The notes beneath the pieces were generated by a model. It worked only from the letters and a program-made list of their open reading frames with translations, had not been told where the DNA came from and did not search any database. From the NCBI GenBank assembly GCA_015075585.1, contig JABTUB010000001.1:124001-188000 (forward strand): a stretch of 64,000 nt of DNA. The letters are read 5' to 3'. The stretch is from Chloracidobacterium sp. (GTDB lineage Bacteria > Acidobacteriota > Blastocatellia > Pyrinomonadales > Pyrinomonadaceae). A program made the position numbers and the translations under genes. Each line of letters starts with the position of its first letter. Within the stretch, counting starts at the first letter, position 1. This document shows, piece after piece, positions 41,548 through 52,149 of this stretch.

Positions 41548-44500
41548 ATGAGTGATAGGGATGAAAATTCGGAAAGGCCGGATGAGAACGCAGATCGCAG
41601 GCCTTTCCCTCTACGCCGTAAACTGCTGGCCGCGGCAGGCTTTCTGGCCATATTGGCCGTTCTCGGCACAGCTCTGATCTACGGCCTCTTCCGTGCGGGC
41701 GTTTTTGACGGTTACATAAAGAGCCAATTCATCGCGCGGCTCGACGAAATGGGCGTGGACTTTAAGGCCGACGCATTTCGCGTTTTTCCTTCACCGCTCG
41801 AACTCCGTCTCGAAAATGCCGTTTTCAGCAACAAGGCTAACGGCGAGACGCTGCTTATCGTTCGTGATGCGCGTTTCAAATTCACGCTCATCGATATGCT
41901 GGCGTTGAAGCTCTCACGCGAGATCAGCATCGACAGAACTGAGATCGACGGAGCTGAACTCTTTATAAAATTTGACGAGAACGGCCGTTCGAATTTCTCA
42001 GGCATTCACTTGATCGAAAGCGAGGAAGGCAGCCGCCTGAGCTTCCGCTATGATGCGGTCAATGTTGCCGTGCGCGACAGCGTAGTACATTTTGGAGACA
42101 TTTCGCACAAGATCGCCGGCGAGGCAAAGGATCTCGGTATCGGGCTGACACCGACCGGCGAAAGGACGGCGGCGGGTGACCCGCGTTTTCGATTCAACTT
42201 GTCTTCATCAGGTTCTGCCTTCTCCTATGATGACAGGACGGTCGAAAACCTCGATATCCGTGCGAACGGTGTTATCGATGGTACGGGTGCAGACCTTACT
42301 GAGGTTACTGTCCGCTCGCCGCTGGGCGAGGCTTCTGCGAGCGGACGGCTTGACGACTGGAAGAACTTGAACTATTCGGGCGATATCAACTCGACGGTCG
42401 ATCTTACACAAGCCTCGATGCTCCTTGCTAGCACGACAGCATTGCGCGGCGTAGGCAATTTCAAAGGGAAGGTCAGCGGGGCCGGTGAACAGTACAAGAT
42501 CGAAGGGACGATCGATTCGGAAGCCCTTCGTGCCGACGGTGTTTACCTGAAAGCCGTGAATGTGTCGGCAACTATGAACGGCACAAATGCCAACTATGAG
42601 GGCAACGGACGTGCTGTGGCCGAGATGCTGACATTCGGTGACTTCAAGGTCAATATGCTCAACCTTTTCGGCAACATTCGCGGCACCGGAACGGACTTTC
42701 GGTGGGTCGGCGAACTGCAGGCGGCAGCTGCCGAAACGGGAGCTTTGACCTTCGGGAAACTCTTTCTGCGCGATGCGCTTGCCGAGTATAAAGACCGCGA
42801 ACTGCGGGCCGCGGTCGGTGACGGCGTTGCACAAAAGTTCAGCATCGGCGACCTTACCTTTGATGCACTTCGTACACGCGATATGCGGCTGCTGCTGCCG
42901 AAAGGAAGGCTTGAGATCTCCGCACCGGCCGCTTCGGCGAAGCGCCTCGCCGCGCCTGAGTACGCCTTTGACGGCGTTACCGGACGCGGCATAACAGTAA
43001 AGCACGCCGGTTCGGACACAGAGGTTGCGGTAAATGATGTTCACTCGCCCAACGGCAGTATCGCGGGTGCCGGCATCATAGATCTCACCGCCGGTGCTTT
43101 CCGCCTTCTGGACAAGAAACGCGACACGCAAATGACCTTCTCCGACGTGAGTGCCGCAAGGGTCGAATCGGACGGCACGGTCATAAGCGGCATTGACGCT
43201 CCGGAAGTAACCATCGGCCACACGCCCGGCCTGACAACTATTTACTCTGACCATTCGCGTGTTGCTGCGATCGATACAGGCTCGGCACGCCTCGGCGAGG
43301 TGAATATCGGCGGCATACGCCTCTCGATCCGCAACGGCATCGTGCAAGGCAGTTCGAACGACATAGATGCGGGCAATATAGCTCTTGTAAAAGGCAAGGG
43401 CTCGCCCGGAGGCAGCCTTGATGCGGTCAAGTTCGGACAGCCGGTTTTTGTTGTCGAACCCGCGGGCCGATATCGTGCAAGTGCCGATATGAGCATCGGC
43501 GGCGGAACGGTCGGCAGCATCGCGCTCGGCCGCGGCTCTGCCAAAGTTACGATCGACAATGACGCGGTCGATCTTACATCGCTCACAGCCGAGGCGATGA
43601 ACGGCAGCATCGACGGCACGATCCGCGTCGGTCTGAGCAACCGAAAACGCTCGGCAGTTGACGTTGACTTTGCCGGCATCGACCTATCAAAGCTTATCGC
43701 CGTGCAGGCCGGCCGCATCGTACCGCTTGACGGAACCGCGAACGGCTCGGTCCATCTGAAATTCGGCGGAACCGATTACCGTACATCGAGCGGTGAAGTG
43801 AAAGGAACCATAACGGCGAATACTCTCGGCAGCGGCGATGACAGGGTGCCTATCAGCGGCCGTTTCGGCCTGAGTGCCGCTAACGGCCTTGTTTCGATCG
43901 CCGATCTTGACCTCTCAACAGGGTCATCAAAGCTGACCGGAACAGGACGCTTTGATATGCGCGGGCAGGATTCCGACCTTGCTCTGTCGCTGAACTCGAC
44001 GGACGGAAGCGAGGTGCAGCGGATCTTTGAGGTTACGGGTGCGTTCCCGGAGTTGAATGACCAGCTTCACGACCTGCAGCTTAGCGTTGCGGGCAATTTT
44101 GCGATGACGGCGCGTCTTACGGGCGACATCTTCGAGCCGAATATGGACGCAAAGGCATCGGCTGAGCAAGTGATAATGAGGCAGCGTGCTGTCGGCAGGG
44201 TAACCGCAGATATTCTTACCGACGCCAATTCCGTTACGCTCCGCAATGGTGTGCTGACACAGCAGGGCGGAGGCAAGGCAGCCTTTGAGATAAAGGCACC
44301 GTTCGGGATACCGAACAGCGTTGCGATCGATGCCGTCCTTGATGGAGTCAATGCCGGAGACCTGTTGGGGGCCTTGCCCATTGACCTTCCGTCCCGCATA
44401 GCCGACCTCAACGGCCGAACCACAGGGACGGTCAAGATCTCCGGCCTGCCGAACAAGGCAACGGGCAGTCTTGACCTGACAGCCGTCAACGGCCAGATCG

Positions 44501-46644
44501 CTAAGCACGATTTTGATGAGCTGCACGCGAAGGCGACATTTGAAAATACGCTGATCCGCTTTGAAACGGCGAATATCAAGCTCGGGCAAGGGTACATGGC
44601 CGCAACCGGCGAATACGACCGAGCGACCACGCGCTTCGACCTCAGCCTCGATGCAAAGGCGTTGCCGTTCCCGCTTGTATTGTCGCTGCTGCCGCCAAAT
44701 GACAGCATACCTGCGATAACAGGGCTTGTTGATGTCGAAGGCACGGCACAGGGCGAAGCCGACATGACCTCAACATACAACATCAACTTCAACGGGGTTG
44801 CACGCGCCGTAACCATCGGCGAGAGCCCGTTCGGCGATGTTGTTTTTGAGGGCAGAACGGCCGATCAAAAGCTGACCGCAAACCTTTCGGCAACGCTGGA
44901 CGGCCGTCTCCAGACCATCGCAGGAACAATGCACTTTGACGATGCGATGCTGCCATTTGAGGCATCGACCGTACTGAACGATAACTCGCTCACGCCGTAT
45001 TTGGCCTTCTTTCCGCAGCTCAAGGACATTCCGATCACGGGCAAGGCCACCGGCCGTGTCGAGCTGAGCGGAACGCTGCGGCAGCCGAACAGCAGCGGGC
45101 AGCCTGAATTTTCTTCCCGGGGCCTTAGCGGTTCGGCTCAATTCTCACAGCTCTCGATGACGATCCAGGATACGCCGCTTGCGGCCGCTGAACCCGTATC
45201 GATCAAGTTCAACGCACGCGAGGTCGTCTTTGAGAATGCAAAGTTCGCCGGCAGCGGCTCGAACATGGCCATAGCGGGCACGAAGGCGCTTGCCGCCGAT
45301 GCCGTCAACGACCTTTCGATCAACGGCCGTATCAGTCTCAATCTGGTCAATCTTTTTACAAAGGACACATTCTACGCGGGCCTTGCAGATGTTGCGGTCA
45401 GGATCACGGGGCAGAATACGCAAAGCCGCCTTTCCGGTACCGCTTCGACCGAGAATGCATCGTTCGCCGCTTTTATCGGCACCGATCGCCTCACGCTCGA
45501 CAGGATCCGAGCGCGGGTCATTTTCTCATCCGATCAAGCCGATATCGAGAATATGTCGGGTTATCTAGGCGGGGGAAAATTCACAGCCGGCGGCGGTGCG
45601 ATATTGAATGGCCTCAGCGTACAGTCATTCCGCCTTTCGCTGAACGGAAGCAATGTTACGGTTCCGCTGCCGCAGGATTTTATAACGACGGGCGATGCGC
45701 GCATCGACATCACCGGCATAAGAGGCGGCAGTGCGAACGTCTTGCAGGTTACTATCGGAGGCCGCGTATATGCACGCCGCAGCCTCTATTCGCATGACAT
45801 CGACCTTGCTAACGTGATCGGTGCCCGGCACGAGCGGCCGATCTCATCCGGCCCGAGTTCGATCGCACCGCCGCGATTCGACCTCGTGATAGAGGGCCGC
45901 GATGCCTTGACCGTGAGAAATAACATTGCCGATCTGACCGCGTCAGTTTCGCTTGTGCTCACAGGCGACGCAAATGAGCCGAGACTTTCGGGCCGCATCA
46001 CGGCGAACAGCGGCACGATGTTCTACCGCAACGACCGCTACGACATCCAACGCGGCGTACTGGAGTTCCCGCCCGACACCACCATCGAGCCTGTCATCGA
46101 TCTGCAGGCCGAGAGCGAAATAAACGGCTATCAGATATTCGTCAATCTTTCGGGGCCGCTTAAGGATACTGAAAGGCTGACCGCAAATGTCCGCTCAGTG
46201 CCTGCACTGCCGAGCGACGATGTTGTCTCGCTGATAACGACCGGAAGCCTTGCGAACACCGCAGGCGGCATTCCGACGCTGGCACAAAGCGGCATCAACA
46301 CTGCTGCTGAGATAATTACGGATTCTATAATAAATGCACCGGCACGGCGTGCAACGAACAAGCTGTTCGGGCTTAACGTCTTTGAGATCGACCCGATCAT
46401 CTCGGGACAGCAGGCCGGCGTCGGTGCCTCGGCACGGCTGACGGTCGGGCGGCAGATCAATAACAATCTCCGTGTTACTTACGCGACGAATCTTTCGCAG
46501 GACCAGAATCAGGTGCTCGCACTCGAATACAGGGTCTCGAATAAACTGTCGTTTGTTGCCCAATACGAGCAGCGTTCGCTGACGAACGTAACACGCAACC
46601 GCGATAACTTCAGCTTCGAAGTACGTTTTAGGAGAAGATTCTAG
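41548..46644 (+). CDS. tamB: TamB-like translocation/assembly protein
   Basis: A 1699-aa protein. One N-terminal transmembrane helix (about residues 27-52, LLAAAGFLAILAVLGTALIYGLF) anchors it in the inner membrane. Most of the length is repeated beta structure with AsmA-like features near the start (DAFRVFPSPLELRLENAVF). The C-terminal 400 residues match the TamB/DUF490 domain (SGRITANSGTMFYRNDRYDIQRGVLEFPPDTTIEPVIDLQAES, then the VSLITTGSLAN segment), and the protein ends in a Phe (RFRRRF). TamB forms a bridge across the periplasm for outer-membrane lipids or proteins. The Omp85 gene 9 bp downstream is its natural partner. The ATG at 41548 follows the ribB stop by 12 bp. Confidence 0.92.
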   Translation: MSDRDENSERPDENADRRPFPLRRKLLAAAGFLAILAVLGTALIYGLFRAGVFDGYIKSQFIARLDEMGVDFKADAFRVFPSPLELRLENAVFSNKANGETLLIVRDARFKFTLIDMLALKLSREISIDRTEIDGAELFIKFDENGRSNFSGIHLIESEEGSRLSFRYDAVNVAVRDSVVHFGDISHKIAGEAKDLGIGLTPTGERTAAGDPRFRFNLSSSGSAFSYDDRTVENLDIRANGVIDGTGADLTEVTVRSPLGEASASGRLDDWKNLNYSGDINSTVDLTQASMLLASTTALRGVGNFKGKVSGAGEQYKIEGTIDSEALRADGVYLKAVNVSATMNGTNANYEGNGRAVAEMLTFGDFKVNMLNLFGNIRGTGTDFRWVGELQAAAAETGALTFGKLFLRDALAEYKDRELRAAVGDGVAQKFSIGDLTFDALRTRDMRLLLPKGRLEISAPAASAKRLAAPEYAFDGVTGRGITVKHAGSDTEVAVNDVHSPNGSIAGAGIIDLTAGAFRLLDKKRDTQMTFSDVSAARVESDGTVISGIDAPEVTIGHTPGLTTIYSDHSRVAAIDTGSARLGEVNIGGIRLSIRNGIVQGSSNDIDAGNIALVKGKGSPGGSLDAVKFGQPVFVVEPAGRYRASADMSIGGGTVGSIALGRGSAKVTIDNDAVDLTSLTAEAMNGSIDGTIRVGLSNRKRSAVDVDFAGIDLSKLIAVQAGRIVPLDGTANGSVHLKFGGTDYRTSSGEVKGTITANTLGSGDDRVPISGRFGLSAANGLVSIADLDLSTGSSKLTGTGRFDMRGQDSDLALSLNSTDGSEVQRIFEVTGAFPELNDQLHDLQLSVAGNFAMTARLTGDIFEPNMDAKASAEQVIMRQRAVGRVTADILTDANSVTLRNGVLTQQGGGKAAFEIKAPFGIPNSVAIDAVLDGVNAGDLLGALPIDLPSRIADLNGRTTGTVKISGLPNKATGSLDLTAVNGQIAKHDFDELHAKATFENTLIRFETANIKLGQGYMAATGEYDRATTRFDLSLDAKALPFPLVLSLLPPNDSIPAITGLVDVEGTAQGEADMTSTYNINFNGVARAVTIGESPFGDVVFEGRTADQKLTANLSATLDGRLQTIAGTMHFDDAMLPFEASTVLNDNSLTPYLAFFPQLKDIPITGKATGRVELSGTLRQPNSSGQPEFSSRGLSGSAQFSQLSMTIQDTPLAAAEPVSIKFNAREVVFENAKFAGSGSNMAIAGTKALAADAVNDLSINGRISLNLVNLFTKDTFYAGLADVAVRITGQNTQSRLSGTASTENASFAAFIGTDRLTLDRIRARVIFSSDQADIENMSGYLGGGKFTAGGGAILNGLSVQSFRLSLNGSNVTVPLPQDFITTGDARIDITGIRGGSANVLQVTIGGRVYARRSLYSHDIDLANVIGARHERPISSGPSSIAPPRFDLVIEGRDALTVRNNIADLTASVSLVLTGDANEPRLSGRITANSGTMFYRNDRYDIQRGVLEFPPDTTIEPVIDLQAESEINGYQIFVNLSGPLKDTERLTANVRSVPALPSDDVVSLITTGSLANTAGGIPTLAQSGINTAAEIITDSIINAPARRATNKLFGLNVFEIDPIISGQQAGVGASARLTVGRQINNNLRVTYATNLSQDQNQVLALEYRVSNKLSFVAQYEQRSLTNVTRNRDNFSFEVRFRRRF

Positions 46645-46653
46645 GCCCTCAGA

Positions 46654-49600
46654 GTGAAAGAACATCCGAGACGTCATAAATGCTTGATAATGGCAATGTT
46701 TGCCGTGATGTCGATCTTTGCGTGTGTGCTCCTTGGCTTCGGGCAAAGCAAGTACGAGTTTCGCAGGATCGACTCGGCCCGGGTGTCTTTCGATGTCGGC
46801 GAACCGGACCTTTCAGACGCTGAGCGGATCCGTGCGATCGTTGCGCCGCTCGCCGGAACGATATATTCATCGACGGCCGTCCACGATGCGATAACCGCCA
46901 TCTATGACACACGCCTTGCCGCGTCGGTAGTGGTTACGGCATCGCTCAATGACAAGGGCGGTGTCGCGTTGGATTTCAAAGTTCGCGAAAAGACCAGGAT
47001 CGACAGGGTAACGGTCAAGGTAGGCGAGACGGTCGGTGATAAGGTGACTGAGCAGGAGCTGCTCTTCAAACTCAATATTCTCGAATCGGGTGTCGCCGTT
47101 AGCGACAACGTCTTGCGTAACAATGTCGATCAGATACTTGAATACCTGCGTGAGCGCGGCTTTTATCAGAGTGAAGCTACATTTGTAAAGACCACAGCCG
47201 CGAACGTGAATGACATCAACGCCGTCTTCACGGTAACGCCGGGTGTACAAGCGAGGGTCGAGGGTGTCGAAATAAAGATCGACGGCTTTCCCGGTACGTT
47301 TTCGACAGAGAAACTCGGCCTTGAAGCGGGCGGCCTGTATTCACGCGACCGGCTCGACCGCGAAATGCAGACAATACGTAAGGTACTGCGTCAAAAGGAG
47401 TTCTACGCGCCGTTCATTGATGATCCGCGAGTCGTTTATGACAGCGAGAAGAACCTTATTTCAGTCTCGATCACGGGCAGGGTCGGGCCGGCCATCAAGG
47501 TTTCGATCGACGCAATGGGCAAGAAGCAAAAGGTATCCGAAGGGAGCCTGAATAAGCTGCTGCCGGTAAAACGCGAGGGTACGCTCGACTATGCGGCGAT
47601 CGTCGAAGGCGAACGCAGGCTTGAAACGCATTTTCAGGAATTGGGCTACTTCTTTGCCGACGTCCGCGCCGTATGCTCGGTCGAACCGCAGCTCATCGAC
47701 AGCAACGGCCAACCGATGGCGAACGGCAATGAGTTCCTTTGTTCTGCGCTCGGCAGTTCTGACCTAGCAGAACATAAGGTCGATATAAAATACAACGCTT
47801 ATCTCAACCGCAAATTTAACCTACGGCGTATGACGATACGCGGCACGTCCGCAATGAGTATCGAGGACATCCGTACCGTGCTCTCCACACAGGAGGCAAA
47901 TCTGCTCGGCGTAATACCGCTATTCGGCTACGGCCGCGGCTATACAAGCACACCAACGCTCGAGGCAGATGCGGCGACCATAGCATCGCTTATGGCGGAG
48001 CTTGGTTATCGCGAGGCTGAGGTTCATGTCAACCAAGGTGTCGGCATCACAAGCGACGACCTCATTATCACTTTTCAGGTGGATGAAGGCCCGCGGACAT
48101 TCGTCCGCAATGTAACGATAGCAGGCAATAAAGCCGTTTCGGATGCAACGCTGCGTGCAGTGCTTCCGCCGCTTGCGGGCGAGGCATATTCGCGTGCGAA
48201 GTTCCGAAATGCGACGCGCAAACTCTCGGAATATTATTCGGAGCAAGGCTTTTATGACGCACGGGTCTCATTCACCGTATCTGAAGTGCCTGCCATTCCG
48301 AACAGCGAAACACGCCGGATCGATATCGAATTCAAGGTAGAGAATGAGGGTACGCCGGTACGCATCAACCGCGTGTTGGTTGACGGTCAAAAGAATGTAC
48401 GGCCTTCTGCGGTGCTGCGGGCGTCGCCGCTGCGTACCGGCAACCTTCTGCGTTCGCGCGATGTCTATGCGACCGAACAGAACCTCTACGCGACGGATGC
48501 ATTCGATAAAGTTACGGTCAAGCCGCGTGAGGTCGGCCGTACCGATTCCGGCGAGAAGCTTAGCGATCTTATCATCAACGTCTCTGAGCAGCCCGCAAGG
48601 CTTATGACATACGGCGGCGGCTTTTCGACGGAACTCGGCCCGAACGGCTTTTTTGATATCAGGCACGTCGATCTTTTGGGCAAGCTTTGGCAGGGCGGCG
48701 CACGAGTTCGCCTGAGCCGACGCCAGCAGCTTGCTCAGCTCGACCTGTTCAACCCGCGGTTCATCCGCGAAAAGGATAAGTTCGCGCCGCTGACCATTTC
48801 GGTTCAGTATCAACGCGACTCGACCGTAACGCGGTTCTTCAGGTCAGCTTTTGATAAAGGCACGTTCGGCATTGTGCAGCGAATTGATGAACATGGCGTG
48901 CCGATCGATGAATTCGGCAATGCCGCGGGCCGCCCTACGATCAACCGTCTGACGCTGTCCGCCGAGACGAGCCGGACGCTCAGCCGCCGCGACCGAAGCA
49001 TCCTTTTCGTCCGCTACAGGTTCGAGGACGTCCGCCTGCAGAACATCGAAAGCCTGCTGATAAAGGATCTTTTGATGCCGGACAGGCGTGTTCGCATCTC
49101 GGGTTTCGGAGCGACATTTGCCCGCGATACACGTACGAACTGCACTCGTGCATACTCGCTGCTGGAGCTGATCGAAAAAGGTGAACTGGGAGATCCTTGC
49201 CGCTATAACGCAAGCGACCCTACGAACGGAAGCTATATCACCGCCGAATATAACGTGTCGATACCGCAGCTGGGGGCCAATATCGGTTTTCACAAGTTTC
49301 AGGCGTCCTATAACCACTATTACACGCTGACGAAGCTTCATAACACAACGCTGGCGGGGCGTGCGGTGATCGGCCTCGCTCAGGCGTTCTCGGCGCGGAA
49401 CCGCTTTGGCACTGACCCGAATCTTCGAGATCTGAACGGGTTGCTGCCTGTCAGCGAGCGCTTCTTTGCCGGCGGATCAAATACGCTGCGAGGCTTTAAT
49501 TTCGAAGAAGCGGGACCGCGCGTGGTCGTCGTTCCTGAGGGCACCTTCCGAAACAGCAGCGGCCAGATCGTTACGCTCGATCCTTTTACCATACCATTTG

Positions 49601-49950
49601 GCGGCAACGCTCTGGCCATCGTAAATCTCGAAGCACGAATACCGCTGACCAAGACGCTGCGAGCGGTGCCATTCTATGACGGCGGAAACGTCTTCCGGCG
49701 GATCGGCGACATCTTCAAGCCGCCTCAAGTTCCTGCGAACGACCTGCTGCGGCGGAATCTGCGGGCACTGTGGACGAACACCGTTGGGCTCGGTTTGCGG
49801 CTAAAGACGCCCGTAGGCGGTGAGTTGGGAGTGGATGTCGGCTACTTGCTGAATCCGCCGCAGTTCCTGATACCGCAGGGAACGGCGCCGCCCGCAACCT
49901 ATCGGCTGCAGCAGACACAGATCCACTTTCGATTTGCACAGGCCTTCTGA
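46654..49950 (+). CDS. Omp85-family outer membrane assembly protein (BamA/TamA-like)
   Basis: A 1098-aa protein. A signal peptide (LIMAMFAVMSIFACVLLGFG) is followed by at least four or five POTRA repeats (about residues 30-560; e.g. TIAGNKAVSDATLRAVLPPLAGEAYSRAKFRNATRKLSEYYSEQGFYDARV). The C-terminal Omp85 barrel includes YGGGFSTELGPNGFFDIRHVDLLGK, the LLPVSERFFAGGSNTLRGF motif (the VRGF-like loop-6 motif is LRGF here) and ends in FRFAQAF with a C-terminal Phe. It inserts barrel proteins or works with TamB. GTG at 46654 gives a full signal peptide; an ATG at 46690 is possible. It is the last gene of the tamB operon. Confidence 0.92.
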   Translation: MKEHPRRHKCLIMAMFAVMSIFACVLLGFGQSKYEFRRIDSARVSFDVGEPDLSDAERIRAIVAPLAGTIYSSTAVHDAITAIYDTRLAASVVVTASLNDKGGVALDFKVREKTRIDRVTVKVGETVGDKVTEQELLFKLNILESGVAVSDNVLRNNVDQILEYLRERGFYQSEATFVKTTAANVNDINAVFTVTPGVQARVEGVEIKIDGFPGTFSTEKLGLEAGGLYSRDRLDREMQTIRKVLRQKEFYAPFIDDPRVVYDSEKNLISVSITGRVGPAIKVSIDAMGKKQKVSEGSLNKLLPVKREGTLDYAAIVEGERRLETHFQELGYFFADVRAVCSVEPQLIDSNGQPMANGNEFLCSALGSSDLAEHKVDIKYNAYLNRKFNLRRMTIRGTSAMSIEDIRTVLSTQEANLLGVIPLFGYGRGYTSTPTLEADAATIASLMAELGYREAEVHVNQGVGITSDDLIITFQVDEGPRTFVRNVTIAGNKAVSDATLRAVLPPLAGEAYSRAKFRNATRKLSEYYSEQGFYDARVSFTVSEVPAIPNSETRRIDIEFKVENEGTPVRINRVLVDGQKNVRPSAVLRASPLRTGNLLRSRDVYATEQNLYATDAFDKVTVKPREVGRTDSGEKLSDLIINVSEQPARLMTYGGGFSTELGPNGFFDIRHVDLLGKLWQGGARVRLSRRQQLAQLDLFNPRFIREKDKFAPLTISVQYQRDSTVTRFFRSAFDKGTFGIVQRIDEHGVPIDEFGNAAGRPTINRLTLSAETSRTLSRRDRSILFVRYRFEDVRLQNIESLLIKDLLMPDRRVRISGFGATFARDTRTNCTRAYSLLELIEKGELGDPCRYNASDPTNGSYITAEYNVSIPQLGANIGFHKFQASYNHYYTLTKLHNTTLAGRAVIGLAQAFSARNRFGTDPNLRDLNGLLPVSERFFAGGSNTLRGFNFEEAGPRVVVVPEGTFRNSSGQIVTLDPFTIPFGGNALAIVNLEARIPLTKTLRAVPFYDGGNVFRRIGDIFKPPQVPANDLLRRNLRALWTNTVGLGLRLKTPVGGELGVDVGYLLNPPQFLIPQGTAPPATYRLQQTQIHFRFAQAF

Positions 49951-49966
49951 CGCGGTACGCCTCCGC

Positions 49967-51958
49967 TCACGCAACAACGTGCGTCTCATCCAGCTCGACA
50001 ACGAATTCGGCTGACACCTGCGGAATGTGCGGATCTCCTTCGGCATTTATCACGTCGGCCAACTGTGCGGCGGGAAGCGATACCCGCGGGTCCCGCTGGC
50101 GCAGCTTGCGGAGCTTCTTTTGCTGATACATCGCACGGTCGGCCGCGCTTATCAAGTCCTCAAAAGTGGTTGTGCTGTCAGCGCAATATGCCGCACCGAT
50201 GCTGACGCCGACGCGGGCCGACTTGTCTGCATTGACGATCAGCTCAAACTCGCCGACGGCTTTCTCTATACGGTCGCACACATCCATTATCACGGAGTTA
50301 TCCGTCTCGGGTATCAACGCCACGAACTCATCTCCGCCGTAGCGTGCAAGGAAATCATACTCGCGAAGCTGGCCGAGAATGACCTGTGTGATCTCATACA
50401 ACATCTCGTCGCCGGTCTGGTGTCCGAACGAGTCGTTAACAGCCTTAAAGCCGTCGAGGTCAAGCATCACGACCTGGAAACCCGCACGGTGGCGCTCAGC
50501 ACGGGCGACCTCGCGATCGAACTGCAGCCGGAGGCTTCGCTCATTTGGCAGGCCTGTCATCGGGTCGGTCAGAGCAAATGCCCGTGCTTCTTCGTGCGAG
50601 CGTGATTTATAGATCGCGTCCGCCGCCAGCTGCGAAACGGTTTCGAGCAAACGAACATGCTCATCGCAATACGCATGGATCTTCTTTGAATACACCGAGA
50701 TCGCACCGAGAAGTTCACCCGCGGACATCAGCGGCAGCGATACCATCGAAGTATATTCATCATCTACGTGTTCGAGTGAATGGGCGAAATCGAGATCCGG
50801 ATTGACGTTCTTAACGCTTTCGCAGTGCTTTAGTACAAAGCCCGTGGCTCCTTCACCGATTCGGATCCGCCGCAAGCCAAGCACCTCGGCATTCTCGCCC
50901 TCAACATACACAGCGTCAGCATGCTGATATGTATCATCGACAAGATAGATCGCACATGTATCGAACGGGACGAACTCGGCGACCTTGCCGGCGAACATTG
51001 CAAGCGTATCCTGAATATTCATCACCGAGCCGAATTCACGAGCTATCTCGAACAAGCGGTTAGCCTCACGGTTGGCTTCCTTGATGTGGAATACGAATGA
51101 ATCGCGTCCGTGGCCGGATCGTTCCGATGCCAACTCCGCCTCGTAGCTGAGGCCCGCTTCTTCGATCTCGGCCTCGAACGCTGTCAGATGTTTGAGAAAG
51201 ACCTGGGCCAACACCGGATCGAACAGCTTGCCGGCGCCCTGAAGTATCACCTCGCGGGCATCTTTGCGAGAGCTGACCTTGAACATCGACCTCGCACTAA
51301 GCGATGTGTCATACGCATCGGCAATGGCGATGATGCGTGCGGAAAGAGGTATCAATTCCCCTGCCAAACCGTCCGGATAGCCTGTGCCGTCCCAGTTCTC
51401 ATGATGCGACCTTACAGCAGGTGCGACCGGCGATTCGAATTGTATCGAATTAAGGATCGCCGCCCCGACCGTTGAATGTATCTTTGTTTTTTCAAATTCG
51501 ATCGGTGTAAGCTCGTCACCCTTGTTGAGGATATGATCGGGCACGGCGAGTTTGCCGATATCGTGGAGAAGAGCGGCCGTTCGAAGCGCCTCGACCTCAT
51601 CGCGGGACATACCGACGGCCCTGCCAAGCCCGACAGAATAGATCTGCATACGCCGTACGTGGGATGAGCCGCTCTGGTCGTGCGCATCGATCGCTGTGGC
51701 AAGGGCCTCAACCGTTGCGATATGTATCTTGTTGGTCTTTACAAGCTGTTCGTTCTTTCTCTCAAGCCGGCGGATGTGGATACGATAGGCTGCGACGGCG
51801 AGTACGCCGAATGGTGCAAGCAAAGCGGTTATCGCTCCGCCAAAATATAAATAGGCTGCGGCATAAACCACCAAGCTGAATGCGATCGCTGCGGCCAGCT
51901 TGGCCCTATTACCATTGTAGGAAGGTAATCTTAGCTTCATAACATTTGGCTGATACAA
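49967..51958 (-). CDS. HD-GYP / GAF / GGDEF signalling protein
   Basis: A 663-aa cyclic-di-GMP protein. Two membrane helices (about residues 19-58) are followed by an HD-GYP domain with HD at 132-133 (LLHDIGKLAVPDHIL) and HHENWDGTGYPDG (GYP at 193-195). A GAF domain lies at about 300-465 (MFAGKVAEFVPFDTCAIYLVDD). A GGDEF domain follows (ALTDPMTGLPNERSLRLQFDREVARAERH, YGGDEFVALIP). Both the degrading and the making site look complete, so the protein could act in either direction under control of the GAF domain. It is monocistronic, convergent with the Omp85 gene. Confidence 0.93.
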   Translation of the reverse strand: MYQPNVMKLRLPSYNGNRAKLAAAIAFSLVVYAAAYLYFGGAITALLAPFGVLAVAAYRIHIRRLERKNEQLVKTNKIHIATVEALATAIDAHDQSGSSHVRRMQIYSVGLGRAVGMSRDEVEALRTAALLHDIGKLAVPDHILNKGDELTPIEFEKTKIHSTVGAAILNSIQFESPVAPAVRSHHENWDGTGYPDGLAGELIPLSARIIAIADAYDTSLSARSMFKVSSRKDAREVILQGAGKLFDPVLAQVFLKHLTAFEAEIEEAGLSYEAELASERSGHGRDSFVFHIKEANREANRLFEIAREFGSVMNIQDTLAMFAGKVAEFVPFDTCAIYLVDDTYQHADAVYVEGENAEVLGLRRIRIGEGATGFVLKHCESVKNVNPDLDFAHSLEHVDDEYTSMVSLPLMSAGELLGAISVYSKKIHAYCDEHVRLLETVSQLAADAIYKSRSHEEARAFALTDPMTGLPNERSLRLQFDREVARAERHRAGFQVVMLDLDGFKAVNDSFGHQTGDEMLYEITQVILGQLREYDFLARYGGDEFVALIPETDNSVIMDVCDRIEKAVGEFELIVNADKSARVGVSIGAAYCADSTTTFEDLISAADRAMYQQKKLRKLRQRDPRVSLPAAQLADVINAEGDPHIPQVSAEFVVELDETHVVA

Positions 51959-52149
51959 AAGTTCGCCGAACGAAGTACTGCCGTCAATGATCTAAACAAA
52001 TCGCGTGCCAATCACGGCTGCGTAAGGATGGCCTTTGAAAAAACACACTTAGCCTGGTTGCAAGAGGGAACGACACAGTAAACTGATGTGTCAGAATGAA
52101 GGGATGCGTTGAAATACTCGGTCAAAATGACCGATGACGGCGATCTCGG

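Noticed and set aside
42208..43347. Long minus-strand ORF (379 aa) inside tamB
   Set aside because: Shadow of the real tamB frame; amino-acid composition is Cys- and Arg-rich, as expected of an antisense frame.
52072..52134. Two small palindromes (GACACA/TGTGTC and TCGGTCA/TGACCGA)
   Set aside because: Only the second is placed like a terminator for the LysW-like gene; neither has a T run. Mentioned there but not called as separate features.
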